Below are positions 14,813 through 21,110 of a stretch of DNA of 21,110 bases, piece after piece (within the stretch, counting starts at the first letter, position 1; each line of letters begins with the position of its first letter). A program made the position numbers and the translations under genes. The stretch lies in contig CAYLZW010000078.1 in NCBI GenBank assembly GCA_964388085.1, forward strand, positions 1 to 21,110. The letters run 5' to 3'. The notes beneath the pieces were generated by a model that ran no database searches, had not been told where the DNA came from, and was given only the letters and a program-made list of their open reading frames with translations. This DNA comes from CAYLZW01 sp964388085. Its GTDB lineage: Bacteria > Myxococcota > UBA727 > CAYLZW01.

Positions 14813-16348
14813 GTGCATCGAGTCGCGTTCATGGCGAGCCTCGTCGTCCTCTGCGCCGGATCGCTCCGGGCCGAGGGTGACGAGGCTCCGCTCGTTCTCG
14901 GCGGCAGCGTCCCGCTCATCGGGCGCTGGTCCCTGCCCCGCCCCGCGGCCGAGAGGACGCCGCGCTACGCGACCAGCGGCTGGTTCGATCTGCTGATCGC
15001 GTCGGGGACGCGCCTCGCCGTCATCGACCGGGCCAGCGGGCGCACGCGCGCGAGCTTCGACGTGGGCTGCGAGGTGCGCGAGCTGACACGCGACCTGGTG
15101 CTCTGCCCCGACGAGGTGCGCTGGATCGCCGATCTCCGCGCGGGCCTGTTCGTGCCGCTCCATGGCCTGCCGAGCGGCGTCGAGCGAGCCGACAGCCGCG
15201 GGGAGAACGCCGCGGTCATCTCGGCCGACGCTGCATTTCTATTCCGCCTACCCTCGAAGCTCGAGCTCGAGTCGCCGTCCGGCGAGGTCGCTGCCTTTCG
15301 GCTGAACGCCGGCTTCCCGGCGCAGCGCGTGTCCTTCGCCGGCTACGATGTCGTCGTCGTCGAGGGAGCGGAGGGCGAGCGGGCGTTCTTCCACAGCAGC
15401 TCGGGCCGGCCGCTGGATCCGCCGCCGCCGTCCCTCGAGCAGATCCACGCACACACGCTGCTCGACGAGAGAGGAGCGCGCCCCGCCGCGGTCGCCGGCG
15501 CCTTGCAAGCGGACGTGTTCTTGTCTCCTCCGCGTTGGGAGCGAGGGGGTGTCCTCCTTCATGTGCGCGACGCGCTCCTGCACGAGGGCGCGCGCGAGCT
15601 GCTCGTCATCGAGAACGCGAGCGGCCTCTCGGGGTCGTTGCTCTATCTCGTCGATGACGAGGGCGTGCACGCCTACTCCACGTCACTGCTGGCCCCTTCG
15701 GCCTACGAGCCAAAGGGGCCGGTGTTCGCCGCTGGGCTGCTCGACCCGCGATCGCTCGTTCTGCTCGGGAGCGCCCTGGCCGCGTCCGCCGCGGCGCCGG
15801 CGCTGCTCTGGGCCCTGCAGCCGGACCTCGGGCAGGCCGCCGTCGGCATCGGGCTGCTGACGCTCCTCGCCGCGGTGCCGGCGGCGCTCGGCACGGCGGC
15901 TGTCGGGACGGGCATCTGGCTGTTGACGCTGGCCCTGACGCCGAGGCCGCGAGCGCACACGGGCAGCGGCTGCCTGGACGCGGGCCTCGACCCGCTGATG
16001 GGCGCGGGCCACGCCTGCGCTACGGCCGTCGCGGCGGCCGCCGCCATCCCGCTCCTCGTCGTGGGGAGCGCCCTGATCGTCGCCGTACCGCTCCTGCTTG
16101 TGACCGTCCCCGTCAACGATCCGGCCTTTGGCGCGGGCGCCATCGATCCCGCGCTGTTCACGCTCGTGACCTCGGCGGCGACCCTGACGGGCGCCGCGGC
16201 GACCTACGGCGGTCTCTCGCTCCTGCCGCTCCCTGACGACGAGGACCGCGCCGTCGTCGTCGTCGTCGGACGCCTGCTGCTGAGCGCCGCCGTGGCCGGC
16301 GTCGCCGGCGCAGGCGCCTATGGCATCACACGGGGGCTCGTCCGCTGA
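14813..16348 (+). CDS. Exported protein of unknown function with a soluble N-terminal part and a polytopic C-terminal part
   Basis: A 511-residue protein. A signal-like segment FMASLVVLCAGSLRA is followed by about 270 residues of soluble, beta-rich sequence with short repeating blocks (DLLIASGTRLAVIDRASG, FDVVVVEGAEGERAFFHSSSG, LLYLVDDEGVHAYS) that could form propeller-like blades. From about residue 300 there are six or seven Ala/Gly/Leu-rich hydrophobic segments up to the end. GTG 14813 is preferred because it keeps His-Arg before the hydrophobic core; ATG 14831 is the alternative; neither has a strong ribosome site. It begins 24 bases after thioredoxin. No family recognised. The soluble-plus-hydrophobic layout is shared with the 10650 and 17053 proteins. 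Confidence 0.8.
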   Translation: MHRVAFMASLVVLCAGSLRAEGDEAPLVLGGSVPLIGRWSLPRPAAERTPRYATSGWFDLLIASGTRLAVIDRASGRTRASFDVGCEVRELTRDLVLCPDEVRWIADLRAGLFVPLHGLPSGVERADSRGENAAVISADAAFLFRLPSKLELESPSGEVAAFRLNAGFPAQRVSFAGYDVVVVEGAEGERAFFHSSSGRPLDPPPPSLEQIHAHTLLDERGARPAAVAGALQADVFLSPPRWERGGVLLHVRDALLHEGARELLVIENASGLSGSLLYLVDDEGVHAYSTSLLAPSAYEPKGPVFAAGLLDPRSLVLLGSALAASAAAPALLWALQPDLGQAAVGIGLLTLLAAVPAALGTAAVGTGIWLLTLALTPRPRAHTGSGCLDAGLDPLMGAGHACATAVAAAAAIPLLVVGSALIVAVPLLLVTVPVNDPAFGAGAIDPALFTLVTSAATLTGAAATYGGLSLLPLPDDEDRAVVVVVGRLLLSAAVAGVAGAGAYGITRGLVR

Positions 16349-16354
16349 CGACGC

Positions 16355-16367
16355 TGTCCGACGGACA
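16355..16367. promoter_or_regulatory. Perfect 13-base inverted repeat TGTCCGACGGACA upstream of the DUF488 gene
   Basis: Six-base arms around a single A, in the 54-base gap between the 16348 stop and the 16403 start. The arms are too close for an RNA hairpin loop, so if functional it is more likely a protein-binding site. Confidence 0.25.
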
Positions 16368-16402
16368 TTGCGCGCAGGCCCGCTCATCCGCACGTTGGCT
16401 GT

Positions 16403-17002
16403 GTGGCCCACCTCTCGGATACGCACGGCGCGGGTGACGGGAGCGAGCGCAGCGCCGTCTTCACCGTCGGCCACGGCGCCCGCCCGCTCGAGGAGCTCAT
16501 CGAGGTGCTGCGCGGCGCCGAGGTCCAGGTGCTCGTCGACGTGCGGCGCTTCCCCGGCTCTCGTCGTCATCCGCACTTCGCTCGCGACGCGCTCCGCGAG
16601 ACGCTGCCGGCCGCCGGCGTCGAATACGAGTGGCGCGGCGACGTATTCGGCGGTCGCCGGCGAGCGCTGCCCAAAGAGCGCTCGCGTCACCCCGCGTGGC
16701 GCGTGGAGGCCTTTCGCGCCTACGCCGAGCACATGGACACGCCGGAGTTTCAGTCCGCGCTAGCGGAGCTCGAGGAGCGCGCCGACGCGGGCGAGCGCGT
16801 GGCCGTCATGTGCGCCGAGACGCTCTGGTGGCGCTGCCATCGCCGGCTGATCGCGGACGCCCTCGTCGTGCACGGCTACGACGTCGTGCACCTGATGGCG
16901 CCCGGCAAACAGCAACAGCACAAGCTGCACGAGGACGCCCACGCCGACGAGGTCGGCCGTCCGGTCTACGACGGCGGGCAGACGTCGCTGCCAGGTCTGT
17001 AG
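16403..17002 (+). CDS. DUF488 family protein
   Basis: A 199-residue cytoplasmic protein of the DUF488 family, whose biochemical role is not established. Family features: FTVGHGARPLEELIEVLR (20-37), VLVDVRRFPGSRRHPHF (43-59), VFGGRRRALP (81-90), and the Cys-containing block VAVMCAETLWWRCHRRLIAD (133-152), ending with a conserved-looking HLMAPG. Cys137 and Cys145-His146-Arg147 are candidate active-site or metal-binding residues. The start is the in-frame GTG 16403; no clear ribosome site, and no better in-frame start lies before the VFTVGHG core, so the first 17 residues are uncertain. It is the last plus-strand gene of the thioredoxin group and converges on the 17053 gene. Confidence 0.9.
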   Translation: MAHLSDTHGAGDGSERSAVFTVGHGARPLEELIEVLRGAEVQVLVDVRRFPGSRRHPHFARDALRETLPAAGVEYEWRGDVFGGRRRALPKERSRHPAWRVEAFRAYAEHMDTPEFQSALAELEERADAGERVAVMCAETLWWRCHRRLIADALVVHGYDVVHLMAPGKQQQHKLHEDAHADEVGRPVYDGGQTSLPGL

Positions 17003-17009
17003 GACACGG

Positions 17010-17045
17010 TCGGTGCTCGTGCTCTCAGTGTTCGGTGCTCGGTGC
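17010..17045. repeat. Degenerate heptamer repeat in a convergent intergenic gap
   Basis: Five units with consensus TCGGTGC: TCGGTGC (17010), TCGTGCTC (17017, one base longer), TCAGTGT (17025), TCGGTGC (17032) and TCGGTGC (17039). It fills most of the 50 bases between the stops of the DUF488 gene and the minus-strand 17053 gene. It resembles heptanucleotide intergenic repeats such as the STRR class known from cyanobacteria. Confidence 0.75.
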
Positions 17046-17052
17046 TTGCTTT

Positions 17053-18480
17053 CTAGAAGATTAACGCCGGGCCGAGGAACATGGGCGCCGGGTCGCCGTC
17101 CTTGTCGAGCACGACCGTGGGCATCGGCGGCAGCAGCGTGACGTCGCCGCCGAAGGGCTTGAACACCGAAGCGTCGTCCGGGCGGAAGAGCGTCGTCGCC
17201 GCGAGGCCGAGGCCGATGCCGCCGAGCGTGCCTCCAGCCGTCAGCGCCGAATTCATCGGGATGAGCAGCGTGGACGGCACCCCGTTCAGCGCCCCCGACG
17301 CCGTCAGCGACATCACGATGGCGCCCGCCGTGACGGTGCCCAGCACGCCGCCGAGGTCGAGCAACAGCGTCTCGCCCCACGAGAGATCGACGACCATGCC
17401 CGCGAGCGCGCCCGCCACGAGGCCGCCGCCCGCCACCGCGAGGTAGCCGGCGGAGTAGGCCGGAAGCGGCGGCTCGAAGGGCGCGAGGCTCGCGATCGTG
17501 AGCAAGCCGAACAGGCCGCCGACCCAGCCGCCGGTGTTGATGAGCGAGACGTGTGACGTCGTCAGGTCCGTGAAGCTCGCGAGCGCGAGCGCGCCGCCGC
17601 CGACGGCGAACCCCGAGGCCACGACGGTGCCGAGCGAGAGCGAGAGGCCCACCTCGGCGCTCGGCTGCACGACGTCGAGCAGCGCCGGCAGGGCGGCGAT
17701 GCCGAAGGTGGTGCCCCAGATGAGGCTGCTGGCGACGAGGCGAGAGTCGCCCTCGCCGAGGTCGAGCGCGTCCGCCAGGAAGTACCCGCCGACGCCGTAG
17801 CCGACGCCCAGGCCGACGGCGAGCGCCCCGGTGCCGAGGATGATGGCCGCGGGGTTGCCGTCCGGGAGGTGCGGCACGATGGCGACGCCGGCGGCGATGC
17901 CGTTCCAGACGCCAAACAACCCGGCCGTCGAGGACAGCTCGAGCCTGCCCGGCGGGATCGCCAGGCCACCCGCGGCGGGCGCGGCCGTGGCGTCGCGGTC
18001 GCCACCCTCGCCGGCGGGGACCGCGGCGGCGAGCCCCGCGTCGAGCACGTCCCGCAGCGCGGCGGCGCGCAGGGCGGCGGTCGTGTCATCGCCGTGGAGC
18101 AGCACCCGGTCGAGGCAGGCGCGCGCGGCAGCGTCGTCCCGCGCGGCGACCAGCGGCACACAGCGAGCGAGGCTCGCGTCCGCCTCCGTGGAGAAGCGCA
18201 AGAGGATCGCCTCGTCGTCGTCGGGTCGGCTCGGCGCGGGCGGCGCGAGCGCAGGGACCTCCGGGGGAGCGGCGTCCGGGGGGGCGGCGTCCGAGGGGGC
18301 GGCGTCCGTGGGCGCCGTGTCCGGCTCTGCGGCGGGCGAGGCCGGCGGGGGCGCGTCGGCCTCCACCGCCTCGGCGGGATCGACCACCGGCGCCGGAGGA
18401 GGCGGGGCGACCTCGGCTTCTTGCCCTGAAGCGCCCGCGCAAGCGAGCGCGACGAGCACGACGACGCCGCTTCGCATCAT
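17053..18480 (-). CDS. Large exported polytopic protein of unknown function with an Ala/Pro/Asp-rich linker
   Basis: A 475-residue protein. Signal segment RSGVVVLVALACAGASG; Cys14 lies in a poor lipobox, so lipid anchoring is possible but uncertain. Residues about 20-85 are a Pro/Ala/Asp-rich linker that includes 15-base tandem repeats. Residues about 87-150 form a helical, soluble part with two Cys (ASLARCVPLVAARDDAAARACLDRVLLHG). From about residue 190 to the end there are many Gly/Ala-rich hydrophobic stretches (GVGYGVGGYFLADAL, GLFGLLTIASLAPFEPPLP, GLVAGALAGMVVDLSW), finishing LGPALIF with a terminal Phe. ATG 18480 overlaps the upstream stop as ATGA; the frame to 18516 is not needed. Last gene of the minus-strand run starting beyond 21110. 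No family recognised. Confidence 0.82.
   Translation of the reverse strand: MMRSGVVVLVALACAGASGQEAEVAPPPPAPVVDPAEAVEADAPPPASPAAEPDTAPTDAAPSDAAPPDAAPPEVPALAPPAPSRPDDDEAILLRFSTEADASLARCVPLVAARDDAAARACLDRVLLHGDDTTAALRAAALRDVLDAGLAAAVPAGEGGDRDATAAPAAGGLAIPPGRLELSSTAGLFGVWNGIAAGVAIVPHLPDGNPAAIILGTGALAVGLGVGYGVGGYFLADALDLGEGDSRLVASSLIWGTTFGIAALPALLDVVQPSAEVGLSLSLGTVVASGFAVGGGALALASFTDLTTSHVSLINTGGWVGGLFGLLTIASLAPFEPPLPAYSAGYLAVAGGGLVAGALAGMVVDLSWGETLLLDLGGVLGTVTAGAIVMSLTASGALNGVPSTLLIPMNSALTAGGTLGGIGLGLAATTLFRPDDASVFKPFGGDVTLLPPMPTVVLDKDGDPAPMFLGPALIF
18269..18313 (-). repeat. In-frame 15-base tandem repeat, three units
   Basis: GCGGCGTCC recurs at 18269, 18284 and 18299 with period 15, followed by a decayed fourth unit. 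In the minus-strand gene it encodes D-A-A-P-x repeats at about residues 58-73. Being a multiple of three, changes in copy number would lengthen or shorten the linker without shifting frame. Confidence 0.7.
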
Positions 18481-18944
18481 GGCGCCTCTCCTCGTAGCGG
18501 CGCCTCGGAGACGCACGCGGGGAAGTCACAGCGGGTCACCTGCCGCCGCTCGTCGAGCTCGATGGTGAGCGTGGTGTCGCCGCTCACGGCCTCGAACACG
18601 AACGGCGGGTCCGGCAGGCTCGGAAGCTGGTACCACGACGCGCTCGGGGCCTCGCAGCCGACGGCGAGGTAGGCCGCGAGCGGGTTGTTGCCACGTCCGC
18701 CGACGATGACGTCGTCCGCCGGCACGCCGCCGAAGCGAAACGCGGTGCCGTCGGCGAGCTGCAAACAGGCGCCGTTGTCGAGCCGGACGCTCGCGTAGCC
18801 GCCCTGCCCGTCGCCGAAGTCCTCGAAGTACACCGCCGCCACGGTGTCGTCCGGCAGCGCGGCCAACGGCTCTCCGCAGGCGAGCAGGGCGCCCGCCAGG
18901 ACGCTTCCGAACGCGACGCCACAGACACGCTCGACGAGTCGCAC
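18477..18944 (-). CDS. Small lipoprotein with four further cysteines
   Basis: A 155-residue lipoprotein: signal RVCGVAFGSVLAGALLAC, lipobox LLAC with Cys23. The mature part is beta-rich (TVAAVYFEDFGDG, YASVRLDNGACLQLADGT, FVFEAVSGDTTLTIELDE) with Cys in NGAC, VGCEA, TRCDF and PACVS, enough for two disulfides. GTG 18944 is the start, with AGGTGG a few bases upstream. It lies 13 bases after the beta-barrel gene and overlaps the next gene as ATGA, so it belongs to the four-gene run and likely works with the beta-barrel at the outer membrane. No family recognised. Confidence 0.83.
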   Translation of the reverse strand: MRLVERVCGVAFGSVLAGALLACGEPLAALPDDTVAAVYFEDFGDGQGGYASVRLDNGACLQLADGTAFRFGGVPADDVIVGGRGNNPLAAYLAVGCEAPSASWYQLPSLPDPPFVFEAVSGDTTLTIELDERRQVTRCDFPACVSEAPLRGEAP

Positions 18945-18957
18945 ACGCCACCTGCTT

Positions 18958-19797
18958 TCAGATGCCGAAGTCGAAAACGCCCGTGATCGTGAGCGACGGC
19001 GAGAACAACAGCGCGCTCGGCGCCGCTCCGTCGCACTCGCTCTCGATGTCGCTGGCGTTGAATTCGAGCGGCTGGAAGAAGCCGCGCTCGGGCGTCGGGG
19101 TCACCTTGACGCCGCCGCGCCCGTACGCGTCGCCACCGTCGGTGCAGAAGCCCTGGCTGTCCTGGTAGTCGACGAAGCGGAAGGGCTCGTACAGCACATG
19201 CCGAAACGGCAGGTCGAGGCCGACGGCGAAGTTCGGCGTCAAGAAGAGCTTCAGGTCGACGCCCCAGTGGAGGTAGCCGCCCTGGTACGCGTAGTCCTCA
19301 CCGACCATGTGGTAGCCGCCGCCGACGTAGACGCCGACGTCGAAGGGACGGTCGTGCCACGTCACGGGGCCGGCCGGCACGAGCGAGGGCAGCTCGAGGG
19401 TTTCGGGCATGACGAAGGTGAGCAGCTCGAGCGGCGTCGCGCGTACCACGCCACCGACATAACCGGCGCCGCCCCGCTCGACGATGCCGAGGTCCCAGGC
19501 GTGCGCCGTGACGTCGAGCTCGGCGCCGACGAAGCCGAACAGGTTCACGCCGAGCTTGAGCGCCGGGGTGAAGCCCGCCTGCGGGAAGACCGAGCCGTCG
19601 TCGTCACCGTCCTCGATGACGACCTCGTCGGTCAGAAAGTAGCCCCACGCGGGCGCGATCTCGAGATAGATGCCGCCGTTGCGCGCGAGCCCGGCGGGCG
19701 AGGCGAGCAGGCCCGTGAGCGACACGAGGGCGCTGACCATCCACAACGAGCGCGCCCGCCAGGAGGACGACGTGCGCAGCAGCGGCATGGCGCTCAT
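18958..19797 (-). CDS. Predicted outer-membrane beta-barrel protein
   Basis: A 279-residue exported protein. A signal-like segment (SLWMVSALVSLTGLLASPAGLA) is followed by alternating strands with aromatic girdle residues and glycines: GIYLEIAPAWGYFL, ALKLGVNLFGFVGAELDVTAHAW, FDVGVYVGGGYHMVGED, LHWGVDLKLFLTPNFAVGLDL, and a final strand SPSLTITGVFDFGI. This pattern fits an 8- to 12-strand outer-membrane barrel. A loop near residue 225-260 carries two Cys (GFCTDGG, ESECDG). Start ATG 19797 lies one base after the TPR stop (TAG-G-ATG in the minus strand); ATG 19788 is an alternative. No strong ribosome site, consistent with re-initiation from the TPR gene. Function unknown; the TPR-barrel-lipoprotein order recalls outer-membrane modules of myxobacterial motility, a weak inference. 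Confidence 0.83.
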   Translation of the reverse strand: MSAMPLLRTSSSWRARSLWMVSALVSLTGLLASPAGLARNGGIYLEIAPAWGYFLTDEVVIEDGDDDGSVFPQAGFTPALKLGVNLFGFVGAELDVTAHAWDLGIVERGGAGYVGGVVRATPLELLTFVMPETLELPSLVPAGPVTWHDRPFDVGVYVGGGYHMVGEDYAYQGGYLHWGVDLKLFLTPNFAVGLDLPFRHVLYEPFRFVDYQDSQGFCTDGGDAYGRGGVKVTPTPERGFFQPLEFNASDIESECDGAAPSALLFSPSLTITGVFDFGI

Positions 19798-19798
19798 G

Positions 19799-21110
19799 CT
19801 ACTCGCCCCGACGCACCTTCTGCGCCTTCTCGCGGATCTCGTCCGCCAGCCGCGCGTTCGCCTTGCCCTTCATGTTTCCGTAGCAGGAGGCGAGCGCGTC
19901 CATGGCGTCGGCGACCTGATCGAGGGTGCCGGCGCCCTTCTCCCAGAGCTTGATGGCCTCCTGGAAGAGCATGGCGGCGTCCTCGTAGTTCTTCTCCTCG
20001 TGACGGACCCAGCCCATCTCGTAGAACACCTCGGGCCACTTCTGGTCGCCACGGGCGCCGAGCGCGTCGTTGTACTTGGTGCGCGCCTCGTCGAGCTTGC
20101 CCGACGCCTGCAGCGCGCGCGCCTCGGCGAACAGCGCCATCTCATGCCCGTTGCCGAGCACCTCGACGGCCTTTTGGGCGGAGGCGGTCGCCTCCTTCGC
20201 CATGCCGGCGCGGGCCTGCGCCAGGCTGAGCTGCACCCAGGCCTTGCCGTCGGTCGGCGAACGCTCGGTGACGCCGGCGAGGAAGGGGACGCCGTCCTTC
20301 GGCTTCTTCGCGCGCCACAGCGTCTCCGCCGCCGTCGTCGCGTAGGGCACGCTCGTGGGCGCCGCCTTCAGCGCCTCCTCGAAGGCGAGCTTCGCGTCCT
20401 TGACCTTGCCCATACGAGCGAGCGCCTTGCCCTTCAGCACGTGCGCCTGGTGCAGCTTCGGATACGTCGCGAGCGCCTTGTCGGCCTGCGCGAGCGCCTC
20501 CTTGTCCTTGCCCTCGCGCAAGAACACCTCGCCCTCGGCGTAGTCGATGAACGCCACCGTGCGCGGCGGGGGCGTGTCGCCCGTCTGCGTCTGCGCCTCG
20601 CTCCGGAGCTTCTCCGCCTCCTTGTGCAAGAGCGCGGGGGCGCCGTCGCCCGAGACCGCCTGCGAGAGCAGGATCGCCGCGCGCGCCGTCAGGTGGTTGC
20701 CGTTCATCTGGATGGCGCGCTTGTACGCCGTGCGCGCCGAGCCGTAGTTCGCCTGCGCGAGCAGCGCGTCGCCGTGCGCGATGGGGAGGCGCACGAGCGA
20801 GACGTTGAGCTTCATGCCGGCCTCGGCGGCCGCTTGCGCCTCCTTGTACTTGCCGAGCTCGAGGTTCGCGACGCTGAGCGCGTGCAGGATCTTGCCGTCG
20901 CGCACGCCCTTCTTGTCGGTGAGGTCGCGCAGCATGGCCTCCGCGCCGAGCGCGTCACCGTCGCCGATCAACAGGTAGGCCTCGGCGGCGTAGCGCTCGG
21001 CCTTCCGCACGTCGGCTTGCTTCGCGAGGTTCACCCACTTCTGCGCCTCGGCGCGCATCTCCTGGAGGCCGTACGCCTGGTAGAGCTGCGCGGTGAGCTC
21101 GGCCATCTGC
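19799..21110 (-). CDS. Tetratricopeptide-repeat protein (N-terminus beyond the window)
   Basis: At least 436 residues of tandem helical pairs of about 34 residues with TPR spacing: AEAYLLIGDGDALGAEAMLRDL, ALSVANLELGKYKEAQAAAE, GDALLAQANYGSARTAYKRAI, GEVFLREGKDKEALAQADKAL, GKALARMGKVKDAKLAFEEAL, LSLAQARAGMAKEATASAQKA, and YEMGWVRHEEKNYEDAAMLFQ. TPR arrays are protein-binding scaffolds. The frame continues through 21110 with Gln before the first Met (21106), and no ribosome site precedes it, so the true start and any signal peptide lie outside. It is the first visible gene of a minus-strand run with a beta-barrel, a lipoprotein and a polytopic protein, so it may be a periplasmic assembly factor; its compartment cannot be read here. 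Confidence 0.93.
   Translation of the reverse strand, partial: QMAELTAQLYQAYGLQEMRAEAQKWVNLAKQADVRKAERYAAEAYLLIGDGDALGAEAMLRDLTDKKGVRDGKILHALSVANLELGKYKEAQAAAEAGMKLNVSLVRLPIAHGDALLAQANYGSARTAYKRAIQMNGNHLTARAAILLSQAVSGDGAPALLHKEAEKLRSEAQTQTGDTPPPRTVAFIDYAEGEVFLREGKDKEALAQADKALATYPKLHQAHVLKGKALARMGKVKDAKLAFEEALKAAPTSVPYATTAAETLWRAKKPKDGVPFLAGVTERSPTDGKAWVQLSLAQARAGMAKEATASAQKAVEVLGNGHEMALFAEARALQASGKLDEARTKYNDALGARGDQKWPEVFYEMGWVRHEEKNYEDAAMLFQEAIKLWEKGAGTLDQVADAMDALASCYGNMKGKANARLADEIREKAQKVRRGE

Noticed and set aside
18844..19953. 369-residue plus-strand frame opposite the beta-barrel and lipoprotein genes
   Set aside because: Antisense frame without motifs; crosses the boundaries of three real genes.

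Overview
The window is roughly 70% GC by eye. It is dense with Sec-exported and lipidated proteins and has many 1-4 nt start/stop overlaps. Together with two copies of a short protein family that I associate with myxobacteria, this points to a member of the Myxococcota, probably the Polyangiales side. That placement is an inference from style and content; no rRNA or tRNA is present to confirm it. I see no CRISPR array, insertion sequence, integrase, phage gene or tRNA. No gap between genes exceeds 225 bases.

Left end (1-4273): hslU (cut by the window edge) and hslV form a protease operon on the minus strand. Divergent from it is a 57-residue protein. A second, clearly paralogous 72-residue copy lies 2.3 kb away. 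Between the two, on the opposite strand, is a large cysteine-rich secreted protein with Ig-like domains. Both small genes have a hairpin at their stop codon and share a 12-mer upstream.

Middle (4273-13600, minus strand): tetrapyrrole genes are mixed with envelope genes. A CcsA/HemX-like membrane protein overlaps hemA (glutamyl-tRNA reductase) by GTGA. A plus-strand lipoprotein gene with two hydrophobic segments separates hemA from a fused hemC-hemD gene. hemCD overlaps a lipoprotein gene. After 73 bases comes a two-domain LEA14-like lipoprotein, which overlaps a TonB-dependent receptor by GTGA. The receptor carries an extra N-terminal Ig-like domain and a long linker. The layout suggests that heme synthesis and an envelope uptake or assembly function share transcription, but the ligand is unknown.

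Right part (13729-17002): a conserved-looking protein of unknown function has a strong hairpin touching its Shine-Dalgarno sequence. Divergent from it are thioredoxin, a secreted/polytopic protein of unknown function and a DUF488 protein.

Right end (17053-21110, minus strand): a tight four-gene run encodes a TPR protein (cut by the window edge), a predicted outer-membrane beta-barrel, a small cysteine-containing lipoprotein and a large polytopic exported protein. This is the best candidate for an undescribed envelope assembly in the window. A degenerate heptamer repeat sits in the convergent gap at its 3' end.
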